A stretch of DNA of 27,959 nucleotides from Actinomycetota bacterium (GTDB taxonomy: Bacteria > Actinomycetota > Actinomycetes > Nanopelagicales > Nanopelagicaceae): the NCBI GenBank assembly GCA_009699645.1, contig WLNU01000004.1, positions 1 to 27,959 on the forward strand, read 5' to 3'. The position numbers were made by a program, and so were the translations under genes. This document shows positions 1-6,139 of this stretch, piece by piece; the stretch's first letter is position 1, and each line of letters begins with the position of its first letter. Under the pieces are notes generated by a model. It saw nothing but the letters and a program-made list of their open reading frames with translations, did not search any database and was not told the origin of the DNA.

Positions 1-44
1 AACGGATTAAAAGTCCGTTGCTCTACCGACTGAGCTATAGGCCC
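1..44 (-). tRNA. tRNA-Lys(UUU), 3' part cut off by the window edge
   Basis: Read on the minus strand, the sequence begins with a 7-nt acceptor strand GGGCCTA, then TA, a D-arm (GCTC...GAGC) and an anticodon stem ACGGA/TCCGT closing a 7-nt loop CTTTTAA, giving anticodon TTT. The variable loop, T-arm and 3' acceptor strand lie outside the window. It is transcribed leftward, away from sua5. Confidence 0.93.
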
Positions 45-92
45 CACTTGAAACTAGCGCGATTTCAGCAATCGAACCCGAACTTTATCATG

Positions 93-1058
93 TTACTGGC
101 CACGACTGGCACGCATTAATCGGTCACGAATTGCAATCGCAATTCCGTCACCCAAGGGTTGTTCCACAATTACTCTAGAAAGATAGCGCTCGTCCGCGGT
201 CCTCAGAGCTGAATAAAGCAATCTAGCAAATTCTTCATTATCTCTTGGTTCTGCCAATCTAATTACATCCTGAGGGGTTTTGATATTTGCTAAGGCAATA
301 AATCCATCTCCTGCTTTTGGTTCAGTATCAAGTATGACCCTTGCATTGGGCGAATAATGTTTTTCAAGTGAACCGCTAACTCGAATTTTGCCTACACCGA
401 TATCTAGTGACAGATTTGTAACTTCTGTAATCATATCTTCAGTAATTGCACCTGGGCGTAGTATTTTAGGTAAACTACCTGTGCAATCGATAATAGTTGA
501 TTCTATACCAACAAGTGATGGTCCCCCATCAAGTATTAAGTCTCTTGATGTCAAAAATTTTGCTAATTCGGTATTGACAGCATTGGCAGTCGTAGGAGAT
601 ACGTGACCAAAACGATTTGCGCTTGGGGCGGCAATGCCCTTCCCGCCTAACTTTTGGAACTCATCGAGAAGAGCTAACGCGATTGGATGATTGGGGACTC
701 GAATACCAACCGTGTCTTGTCCGCCGGTAATAAAATCTTGGGCAAGTAACGAGCGATTTAAAATAAGCGTCATAGGGCCTGGCCAAAAAACTCTGGCAAG
801 TGAAATAGCGAAGTCAGGGATATTCATTACCCAGTCATCAATTTCCTGCATGCTGCCTATATGGACAATTAAGGGGTGGTCCGTTGGACGACCTTTAACT
901 TCATAAATCCGCTCTACGGCTTTCGCATCGCTTGCATTGGCCCCTAGACCATAAACAGTTTCAGTCGGAAATACGACAAGGGATCCCGATTTCAACGCAT
1001 GTGCTGCATTCACCAAAGCTTCAGTGGTGAACTTAGATACGAATTGCCCGAGGTCCAT
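93..1058 (-). CDS. sua5: L-threonylcarbamoyladenylate synthase (Sua5/YrdC/TsaC family)
   Basis: The product makes threonylcarbamoyl-AMP from threonine, bicarbonate and ATP, the first step of t6A37 tRNA modification. The start is taken at the ATG at 1056-1058, giving 321 aa; the open frame continues about 50 codons further, but that extension is unlike the family and would run into the divergent glycosyltransferase. The N-terminal YrdC domain (about residues 10-200) shows FPTETVYGLGA, KGRPTDHPL and APSANRFG, which carry the family's nucleotide- and substrate-binding residues. After RPGAIT and the linker SLEKHYSPNA comes a C-terminal Sua5 domain, so this is the long Sua5 type rather than the short TsaC type. 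No good ribosome-binding site is visible; GATAAT (1066-1071, minus) lies 7 nt before the ATG, compatible with leaderless transcription (inference). Confidence 0.93.
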   Translation of the reverse strand: MDLGQFVSKFTTEALVNAAHALKSGSLVVFPTETVYGLGANASDAKAVERIYEVKGRPTDHPLIVHIGSMQEIDDWVMNIPDFAISLARVFWPGPMTLILNRSLLAQDFITGGQDTVGIRVPNHPIALALLDEFQKLGGKGIAAPSANRFGHVSPTTANAVNTELAKFLTSRDLILDGGPSLVGIESTIIDCTGSLPKILRPGAITEDMITEVTNLSLDIGVGKIRVSGSLEKHYSPNARVILDTEPKAGDGFIALANIKTPQDVIRLAEPRDNEEFARLLYSALRTADERYLSRVIVEQPLGDGIAIAIRDRLMRASRGQ

Positions 1059-1097
1059 GAGTTTAATTATCCAGCCTTTTTGAGGGAAGATAACCAC

Positions 1098-2243
1098 ATG
1101 AGCCAGCCCATCAGAGTTATGCAGATTATCGCCCGCATGAATGTTGGTGGGCCAGCTGTAATTGTGGCTGATTTGATGCGGGGAATTGATAAGCAGGTAT
1201 TTGATCAAAGGCTACTAACTGGGTTTTGTGCCGCCGGCGAAGCTGATTATTTAGATCAAGTTGCTACAGACATTAAAGCCCAAAAAATTAACGGGCTCGG
1301 TCGATCAATTTCGCCCTTACAAGATTTGAAGTCATTTCTTTTGTTGTTGAGGCTTATTAGAAAATTCAAGCCAAATATTATTCACACTCACACAGCTAAG
1401 GCGGGGGTCCTTGGGCGTATCGCAGGGCTAATCGCATATCCAAGAGCACTCCGCATTCATACATTCCACGGTCACTTACTGAATGGATACTTCAATACCC
1501 ATAAAACAAAGTTAGTGATTATTACTGAACGGCTATTAGCACAATGGACTCATTTATTACTAGCGGTTGGAAATCAAGTTAGAGAAGATTTACTCAAAGT
1601 TAGAATTGGAACTGAAGATAAATTCAAAGTCTCGCTTCCTGGGTTGCCTTTCCCTGTGTGCACCCCCAGATTAAAAGCTCGAGAGTTACTTGGTCTAGAG
1701 CAAGATAAAACTTACTTAGTCTTTGTTGGAAGATTGACAGGAATAAAACGACCCGATCGTCTCATTGCACTTGGTAGAGAATTAAAAGCTAGAAAATCAA
1801 ATGCTGAAATATTAATTGCTGGCGAGGGGGGGCTTTTCGCTTCGACGCAAGAAATCTCTAGGAAAGAATTGTTACCTTTAAAATTCCTAGGTTGGCGCAA
1901 TGACGTGGATTTAATTTTGAGTGCATCAGACGTAGCTATATTGTGCAGTGACAATGAAGGTATCCCACTGACTTTAATTCAGGCCGCAATGGTTGGACTG
2001 CCAATTGTCTCGACAAATGTCGGATCGGTCAGAGATATCGTAATTGACGGAAAAACTGGCATTCTTACATCTCCTCACACAGAAGCCTTTGTTCAAGAGG
2101 TTATGATGCTTTTAAATGACGAAAAAGAGTGGCACCGATTAGGAGATGCGGGCAGATGTCATGCAGAGGCTGTATTTTCACTTTCAGGGATGATCGATGC
2201 CCATTCCGCAATATATACACAGATGCTTGAGGTTAAACGTTAA
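1098..2243 (+). CDS. GT4-family glycosyltransferase with EX7Q in place of EX7E
   Basis: Predicted retaining GT-B fold glycosyltransferase of 381 aa, probably cytoplasmic and acting on a lipid-linked or surface-polysaccharide acceptor; the substrate cannot be told. The N-terminal half has the glycine-rich acceptor-domain start MNVGGPAVIVADL and an IHTHTAKAGVLGR stretch. The C-terminal Rossmann half has VGRLTGIKRPDRLI, ILIAGEGG, then CSDNEGIPLTLIQAAMVGLP and STNVGSVRDIV, the donor-nucleotide region. In the usual E-X7-E motif the second Glu is Gln (E287, Q295). The start at 1098 is preceded by GAGGGA and matches the family N-terminus; a longer upstream reading would overlap sua5. It is divergent from sua5 with a 39-bp gap. 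Family membership is secure; activity is less so because of the Gln. Confidence 0.9.
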   Translation: MSQPIRVMQIIARMNVGGPAVIVADLMRGIDKQVFDQRLLTGFCAAGEADYLDQVATDIKAQKINGLGRSISPLQDLKSFLLLLRLIRKFKPNIIHTHTAKAGVLGRIAGLIAYPRALRIHTFHGHLLNGYFNTHKTKLVIITERLLAQWTHLLLAVGNQVREDLLKVRIGTEDKFKVSLPGLPFPVCTPRLKARELLGLEQDKTYLVFVGRLTGIKRPDRLIALGRELKARKSNAEILIAGEGGLFASTQEISRKELLPLKFLGWRNDVDLILSASDVAILCSDNEGIPLTLIQAAMVGLPIVSTNVGSVRDIVIDGKTGILTSPHTEAFVQEVMMLLNDEKEWHRLGDAGRCHAEAVFSLSGMIDAHSAIYTQMLEVKR

Positions 2244-2276
2244 CCCTATTCACAGCAAATCAGCCATAATAGATAC

Positions 2277-2999
2277 ATGAATAGAAAGCGCTATCGCACG
2301 ATTGCAGAATTAGTAATTATGCTAACTCTTCTTTCAGGGTTTGCCTTTGCTATACCCGCAACTGCTGCGGATAATCGATACATCACTATAAGCGCCACTG
2401 GCACAACAACAATTGTCCCTGATGCTGTAAGAATTACTGCAATAGTTTCCTCTCTTTTCTCCACTAGTAAGGAAGCACTTGCGGCTACATCATCCACTGC
2501 ATCAGCTATCCGAAAAGTCCTAGCTTTAAATGCAGTTGCTGCCAAAGATATTGCAACTCAATCATTAACTATTTATCCCGAGTATTCATATCCAACTTCT
2601 AGTGCGCCAATTCTTACTGGCTACCGAGCATCACAATCCTTTAGGATTACAGTCCGTGCTCCATTAACCGCCGGTTTACTGGTAGATACGATCGTTGAAG
2701 CCGGTGGCAATAATTTGCAGGTTAATGAGGTGAGCCCGATTATTTTAGATGATAACAAAGCAACTGAGCTTGCCCGTGCAAATGCTGTGAATCGAGCCAA
2801 ATCTAAAGCTACCTCTTATGCAAAACTGCTTGGTGTCAAACTAGGCCGAGTCATCTACCTTCATGAAGCAGTAACAACTCCTTCATATCCAATCTATGCA
2901 ACTACGGCTAAATCAAGTTCTGATTCAACTGTTATAGACCTGGGAGAACAACAGGTCTCTGTTTCAGTCACGATTCGTTGGGCTATTAGCCACTACTAG
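2277..2999 (+). CDS. Exported SIMPL-domain (DUF541) protein
   Basis: The 240-aa product has a signal peptide: basic MNRKRYR, a hydrophobic core, then an Ala-rich region with likely cleavage after A31 (PATAA/DNRY). The mature part fits the SIMPL/DUF541 family: the opening YITISATGTTTIVPDAVRIT, a central IATQSLTIYPEYSY with GYRASQSFRIT, a region NAVNRAKSKATSYAKLLGVKLG, and a final VSVSVTIRW strand. SIMPL proteins are periplasmic or cell-envelope proteins of mostly unknown function (bacterial BP26 is a channel-like oligomer). The ATG has no clear ribosome-binding site; CATAAT at 2265-2270 ends 6 nt upstream, as expected for a leaderless mRNA. It lies 33 bp after the glycosyltransferase and just before the tRNA cluster. 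Confidence 0.87.
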   Translation: MNRKRYRTIAELVIMLTLLSGFAFAIPATAADNRYITISATGTTTIVPDAVRITAIVSSLFSTSKEALAATSSTASAIRKVLALNAVAAKDIATQSLTIYPEYSYPTSSAPILTGYRASQSFRITVRAPLTAGLLVDTIVEAGGNNLQVNEVSPIILDDNKATELARANAVNRAKSKATSYAKLLGVKLGRVIYLHEAVTTPSYPIYATTAKSSSDSTVIDLGEQQVSVSVTIRWAISHY

Positions 3000-3040
3000 A
3001 GGAGCTATATTCAGAAGAATTTAGGGCTCGTAACAGCGGT

Positions 3041-3069
3041 TTGGATGCGTGAACAAACACAGGTAAGAT
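3041..3069 (+). promoter_or_regulatory. Candidate sigma70-type promoter of tRNA-Glu
   Basis: TTGGAT (3041-3046) and TAAGAT (3064-3069) are separated by exactly 17 bp. A start about 7 nt downstream falls near 3076, ten bases before the mature tRNA-Glu 5' end. Confidence 0.6.
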
Positions 3070-3085
3070 TGCGAAGCCTTGGAAC

Positions 3086-3158
3086 GTCCCCATCGTCTAG
3101 GGGCCTAGGACATCGCCCTTTCACGGCGGTAACACGGGTTCGAATCCCGTTGGGGGCA
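3086..3158 (+). tRNA. tRNA-Glu(UUC)
   Basis: The cloverleaf is complete: acceptor GTCCCCA pairs with TGGGGGC (one G-T wobble), the anticodon loop CTTTCAC gives TTC, and the T-arm is CGGGTTCGAATCCCG. The discriminator is A at 3158 and CCA is not encoded. It is the first tRNA of a Glu-Asp-Phe cluster. Confidence 0.96.
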
Positions 3159-3196
3159 CGCAGTACCAGTAATACAAAGTTAAAGAAATAAAGGCT

Positions 3197-3225
3197 TTGA
3201 AGGTGACATAAGAGCCACTTATGTT
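3197..3225 (+). promoter_or_regulatory. Candidate promoter of tRNA-Asp, with an inverted repeat over the -10
   Basis: TTGAAG (3197-3202) and TATGTT (3220-3225) are spaced by 17 bp; transcription would start near 3232, just before the tRNA at 3240. A perfect 7-bp inverted repeat, ACATAAG/CTTATGT with a 5-nt loop (3206-3224), covers the spacer and -10. It may instead be a weak 3' hairpin of the tRNA-Glu transcript. Confidence 0.5.
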
Positions 3226-3239
3226 TATTGATTCTCCAA

Positions 3240-3313
3240 GGCCCGGTAGCGCAGTTGGTTAGCGCGCCGCCCTGTCACGGCGGAGGTCGCGGGTTCAAGT
3301 CCCGTCCGGGTCG
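3240..3313 (+). tRNA. tRNA-Asp(GUC)
   Basis: Acceptor GGCCCGG pairs with CCGGGTC (one G-T pair), the anticodon stem CCGCC/GGCGG closes the loop CTGTCAC (anticodon GTC), and the T-loop is TTCAAGT. The discriminator is G, the tRNA-Asp identity base. CCA is not encoded. Confidence 0.96.
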
Positions 3314-3366
3314 CAAAGATTTTGGTGTCGTACGCCGTTTAGTTGTGCGATATTAGAATCTTGTTT

Positions 3367-3440
3367 GGCTTGGTAGCTCAGTTGGTACGAGCGAACGACT
3401 GAAAATCGTTAGGTCGCCGGTTCGATCCCGGCCCAAGCCA
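3367..3440 (+). tRNA. tRNA-Phe(GAA)
   Basis: Acceptor GGCTTGG pairs with CCAAGCC, the anticodon stem AACGA/TCGTT closes the loop CTGAAAA (anticodon GAA), the T-arm is GCCGGTTCGATCCCGGC and the discriminator is A. An AT-rich TAGAAT at 3354-3359 could be its -10, but no matching -35 was found. Confidence 0.96.
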
Positions 3441-3530
3441 CTTTCGAAGAGTCTTAAATTATTCTTCAAGTTTTCGAAGGTATTCTCAATTTCGTTCCGA
3501 TTTCCTCTAAATTAGAAATTCATAAGAGAC

Positions 3531-3725
3531 TTAACCTGCAGAACCTGATGGGCCTGACTTGCGTTGAAAACGTGGTGCTGGAGCACCTGGTGTTTGACTT
3601 CCCCCAGCTTTTGGTCCCGCTGATGCTCCGCTACCGGGCAATAAATTATTTTTATTCTTCTTCTTTTCGAGAGCTTCTAAGAATTTAGCTTTCGCATCAT
3701 CTGATGGTTTTTTTTCATTCGACAT
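3531..3725 (-). CDS. DUF5302-family small protein
   Basis: This 64-aa soluble protein has a charged helical N-terminus (MSNEKKPSDDAKAKFLEALEKKKNK) and a low-complexity Gly/Pro/Ala/Ser tail ending in a basic RFQRKSG element. That arrangement matches DUF5302, an actinobacterial family of unknown function. It starts 9 bp after the WecA-like gene and AGGA lies 7 nt before the ATG, so it is probably the last gene of that operon. Its 3' end faces tRNA-Phe across 90 bp in which no convincing terminator is visible. Confidence 0.78.
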   Translation of the reverse strand: MSNEKKPSDDAKAKFLEALEKKKNKNNLLPGSGASAGPKAGGSQTPGAPAPRFQRKSGPSGSAG

Positions 3726-3734
3726 GTCTTAATC

Positions 3735-4781
3735 CTACTCCTTATCAGCCGAAGGGATCCGCATGAACCAGATGAACAGAAAAACCCATACTGAGAGAGA
3801 AAGTATAATAAGTATTCCGCCCAAGCTCTTAGGCTGAAGGTAAATCGTTAAAGCGTTCACCCCGAAGAGTGCTGAAAATCCCCACAATGCAAGGGCTGCC
3901 TGCTTTCTGTTGAGCCCTTTGCGAATGAGGCGATGTGATAAATGGTCACGCCCACCAGTGAAGGGTGAAATACCGCGATTTAATCGGGATATCACTGCCA
4001 CTGTCGTATCCAATATTGGCACAGCCATGAGTGAGAGAGGCACAGCCAAAGACATATATGAAGGAATAATGCCTGGATTAAGACGAATTGTGAGCACGGA
4101 AACAATAATTCCTAAGAAAAGCGCCCCAGCATCTCCCATATAGATCTTTGCAGGAGAGCGATTCCAGAAGAGAAATCCAGTAGTTGATCCTGCTGTGACT
4201 ATTGCAAGAGCACTTACTAATACTTGCCCACGGTCAAAAGCAATCAGGAAAATAAAAAAAGTAATAACTGCAACGGTCCCAGCTGCACCTCCATCGAGAT
4301 TATCAAAGAAATTAATAGAATTACATATTCCTACAATCCATAAAATGGAAATTAGAACATTAAGAGACGAACTTTCAAAAGCAACTCCCATAGTATCTGT
4401 CAACACTAAGGTGACGGCAACGACTGCAGCGGTTAAGGTCTGTACTATTAATCTCGGCCATGGTTCAAGCCCACGCAAATCATCGATAAGTCCCATTGCT
4501 GAAATTAGAATTGCCGGAATTAAGACATTGGAAGCTAGAATTAAATTCTCTTTGCTTGGATTGTTGATGATCACCGCTCCATATGATGCTGTAACTATTC
4601 CGATGGATATCGCAATTCCACCTAAATAAGGCACTGGCGCTTTATGTGTTTTGTGGGCTGCAATAGGTGCGTCTATCGCATTTATTAGAATTGCAAATTT
4701 ACGTATAGCTGGAGTAATTAATCCAACAAACATAAGCGTTGTGCAACCAAGCATTAAGTACTGGAGTAGCGAATAACTCAT
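3735..4781 (-). CDS. Undecaprenyl-phosphate sugar-1-phosphate transferase (WecA/TagO/MraY family)
   Basis: This 348-aa polytopic membrane protein, with about ten hydrophobic segments, belongs to the polyprenyl-phosphate HexNAc-1-phosphate transferases. These load a sugar phosphate, usually GlcNAc-1-P from UDP-GlcNAc, onto undecaprenyl phosphate to begin wall-glycan or polysaccharide assembly. Family signatures in order are GGIAI, IDDL (D100, D101), NSINFFDNLDGGAAG (D160, D163), YMGDAG (D217) and GGRDHLSHRL (H280, H283). The usual DGLDG loop reads DNLDG here, but both Asp residues are kept. The actual sugar is not determinable. The ATG at 4779-4781 overlaps the bldC stop in an ATGA, so translation is probably coupled to BldC. 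True MraY is less likely, since no murein cluster genes surround it. Confidence 0.9.
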   Translation of the reverse strand: MSYSLLQYLMLGCTTLMFVGLITPAIRKFAILINAIDAPIAAHKTHKAPVPYLGGIAISIGIVTASYGAVIINNPSKENLILASNVLIPAILISAMGLIDDLRGLEPWPRLIVQTLTAAVVAVTLVLTDTMGVAFESSSLNVLISILWIVGICNSINFFDNLDGGAAGTVAVITFFIFLIAFDRGQVLVSALAIVTAGSTTGFLFWNRSPAKIYMGDAGALFLGIIVSVLTIRLNPGIIPSYMSLAVPLSLMAVPILDTTVAVISRLNRGISPFTGGRDHLSHRLIRKGLNRKQAALALWGFSALFGVNALTIYLQPKSLGGILIILSLSVWVFLFIWFMRIPSADKE

Positions 4782-4984
4782 CCCCTGGCAGCCTCTTTGT
4801 AGTCACGCAAACGCTCGAGAACTTCTGATTCACGGTAGCGGCGATGTCCACCAAGGGTGCGGATCGCGGTGAGTTTGCCCGCCTTGGCCCAACGGGTGAC
4901 TGTCTTTGGATTTACATGGAAACGTAGTGCGACCTCTTTGGGGGTTAAAAGAACCTCGGGGGCTGGTGCGCGCTCTGTTGTCAC
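4778..4984 (-). CDS. bldC: BldC-type MerR-like DNA-binding protein
   Basis: With the GTG at 4982-4984 the product is 68 aa, the size of Streptomyces BldC, and an AGGGGG ribosome-binding site lies about 8 nt upstream; the longer ORF beginning at 5062 adds unrelated sequence. It is a lone winged-helix MerR-like domain without an effector domain: LLTPKEVALRFHVNPKTVTR (helix-turn-helix) followed by WAKAGKL and the wing IRTLGGHRRYRESEV, very close to BldC. BldC controls development in Streptomyces and binds DNA as head-to-tail arrays on direct repeats; in non-sporulating relatives its role is unclear. The 90 bp upstream carry a notable palindrome (5035-5065). The stop overlaps the next gene's start. 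Confidence 0.93.
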   Translation of the reverse strand: MTTERAPAPEVLLTPKEVALRFHVNPKTVTRWAKAGKLTAIRTLGGHRRYRESEVLERLRDYKEAARG

Positions 4985-5034
4985 TGGCCCACCCCCTCTT
5001 CTCTTATGTCCAGATTGCTCCGTATTGTGGTGAA

Positions 5035-5065
5035 GTATTGCGATTTGGGCGGTACAAATCAATAC
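5035..5065. promoter_or_regulatory. Interrupted palindrome in the bldC upstream region (candidate operator/promoter)
   Basis: Left arm GTATTG-cg-ATTTG (5035-5047) and right arm CAAATCAATAC (5055-5065) are exact complements over 11 bp apart from a 2-nt CG insertion, around a 7-nt centre. A further GTATTG lies at 5022-5027 in direct orientation, 13 bp from the left arm. On the minus strand, TTGATT (5062-5057) and CAATAC (5040-5035) in the two arms are spaced 16 bp and could be the -35 and -10 of a bldC promoter. No T-run follows on either strand, so it is not a terminator. Confidence 0.45.
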
Positions 5066-5074
5066 AAAAAACCC

Positions 5075-5890
5075 TTAATTTGCCGATTCTAGGCTTTGAA
5101 CATTGCGCCAACGCGACATTAACCGCTCATAGCCCTGGCCAGCCACCATTCCATCGGCGGCAGCTAAGCCCGATAAAGAGTGCGACACATCTTCAATAGA
5201 TGTATCGGCCAACAAACCATCTTCGCCATTATCTCGAAGAGATTTATCTAAATAGGTTGCAAGGCCACCGTAATCTAATTCGACGAAAGACTTTGGGTGA
5301 AACATTTCAAGCCAGGCAAGCAGGTTTTCAAGATCTTGCTCTACTGGGCCCTCACCGAATGCGCTAACAACGGTTTCATGTGCAGCTTGTGCCCGTGACT
5401 TTGCCAAAGCAATTGTTGTTCGTGCAGTTGTAAATAAACCATGAGTATCTTCACCACGTTGACGTTCATCTGGTTGGAATAATAAGAACCATCGGGGAGG
5501 AATAACCCACGTCTCATTGAGAATGTGTGGGACTTTATCTTCGAGTAAGTCAACGCCGGCAGTTATAACATCTTCAATTGCTGGTGTTATAAAGAAAGGA
5601 ACAACCGTACTTGGCAAGGAATCTTTAAAGTTATCAAGAGCTGCCCAACAACGTGTCGCAGTTGCCCATGGGGAGATATAACGCTCGCCATCTACCTCAA
5701 GAATATGAACACCGTCAGGGCGACCAGCTGGTGGTTCGGGAAAGACTAAGCGGCGAAGGGCTAACGTCTCTTCAAAAATATAACTTTCATCATCAATAGC
5801 GATCCCTTGCCAACGCAAACGATCGGCAGGCTCAAATGCTGAGAGCGGTTCGTAGATACGAAGAGAGGCTACGTACGGAGTTGGTCTCAC
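5075..5890 (-). CDS. Conserved-looking protein of unknown function (271 aa)
   Basis: I do not recognise a named domain. The 271-aa product is soluble and acidic, with no signal peptide or membrane segment. It opens with MRPTPYVASLRIYEPLSAF, has an aromatic-rich middle (ETWVIPPRWFLLFQPDERQR, about residues 128-147), and ends in an acidic, Gly/Ala-rich helical part. Normal codon use and position argue that it is real. It starts with GTG at 5888-5890, overlapping the DUF3073 stop as GTGA, so the two are probably co-translated. It lies upstream of bldC, separated by 90 bp. I believe similar proteins occur beside bldC in other actinobacteria, but that was not checked. Confidence 0.75.
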   Translation of the reverse strand: MRPTPYVASLRIYEPLSAFEPADRLRWQGIAIDDESYIFEETLALRRLVFPEPPAGRPDGVHILEVDGERYISPWATATRCWAALDNFKDSLPSTVVPFFITPAIEDVITAGVDLLEDKVPHILNETWVIPPRWFLLFQPDERQRGEDTHGLFTTARTTIALAKSRAQAAHETVVSAFGEGPVEQDLENLLAWLEMFHPKSFVELDYGGLATYLDKSLRDNGEDGLLADTSIEDVSHSLSGLAAADGMVAGQGYERLMSRWRNVQSLESAN

Positions 5891-6063
5891 GAACGGGGAA
5901 TGTAATTGCCCTCGGCGAAGGGATCTTCATCATCTTTATTATTTGAAGTATCGACTTCACCATGGAGCTCTTTTGTTAAACGATCGAGATCCATATCCTG
6001 GGCGTTGTACTTTAAATCCCGCGCAACTTTTGTCTGCTTAGCTTTTGCTCGGCCGCGACCCAT
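5887..6063 (-). CDS. DUF3073 small protein
   Basis: A 58-aa protein that starts MGRGRAKAKQTKVARDLKYN, the hallmark of DUF3073, followed by an acidic tail (NNKDDEDPF) and a final GNYIPRS. The basic N-terminus suggests nucleic-acid or ribosome contact, but no function is established. The ribosome-binding site is ideal: GGAGG followed by 7 nt before the ATG at 6061-6063. In other actinobacteria this gene lies next to purM (for example the M. tuberculosis purF-purM region); here a membrane glycosyltransferase stands between them. Its stop overlaps the next gene's GTG by 4 nt. Confidence 0.92.
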   Translation of the reverse strand: MGRGRAKAKQTKVARDLKYNAQDMDLDRLTKELHGEVDTSNNKDDEDPFAEGNYIPRS

Positions 6064-6069
6064 AGTGCG

Positions 6070-6102
6070 ACCTCCTTACCTGTATGTATTCCTCAGGGAG
6101 GT
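6070..6102 (-). promoter_or_regulatory. Hairpin able to mask the DUF3073 ribosome-binding site
   Basis: On the minus strand ACCTCC (6102-6097) can pair perfectly with GGAGGT (6075-6070), which is the DUF3073 Shine-Dalgarno, and an inner CTG/CAG adds three pairs after a 4-nt bulge. A competing reading is a promoter, TTGAAC (6132-6127), 18 bp, TAACCT (6108-6103), whose start near 6096 would leave the upstream arm mostly outside the mRNA. The two readings would give masked translation only on read-through transcripts. Confidence 0.35.
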
Positions 6103-6139
6103 AGGTTAGCGCGCCTTGGCTGTTGGGTTCAAAATGGAC

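Noticed and set aside
1059..1208. 50-codon N-terminal extension of sua5
   Set aside because: It would overlap the divergent glycosyltransferase start, and the YrdC domain begins soon after the ATG at 1058.
3441..3530. Possible bidirectional terminator between tRNA-Phe and the DUF5302 gene
   Set aside because: Only short AT-rich complementarities such as GAAGA/TCTTC are present and no stable stem with a T-run was found.
4195..4629. 144-codon plus-strand frame opposite the WecA-like gene
   Set aside because: The opposing gene has all family motifs; the plus-strand translation is a Thr/Lys/Ile-rich shadow.
4985..5062. N-terminal extension of BldC from the ATG at 5062
   Set aside because: The GTG at 4984 has a strong ribosome-binding site and yields exactly BldC length; the extension would also pass through the palindrome.
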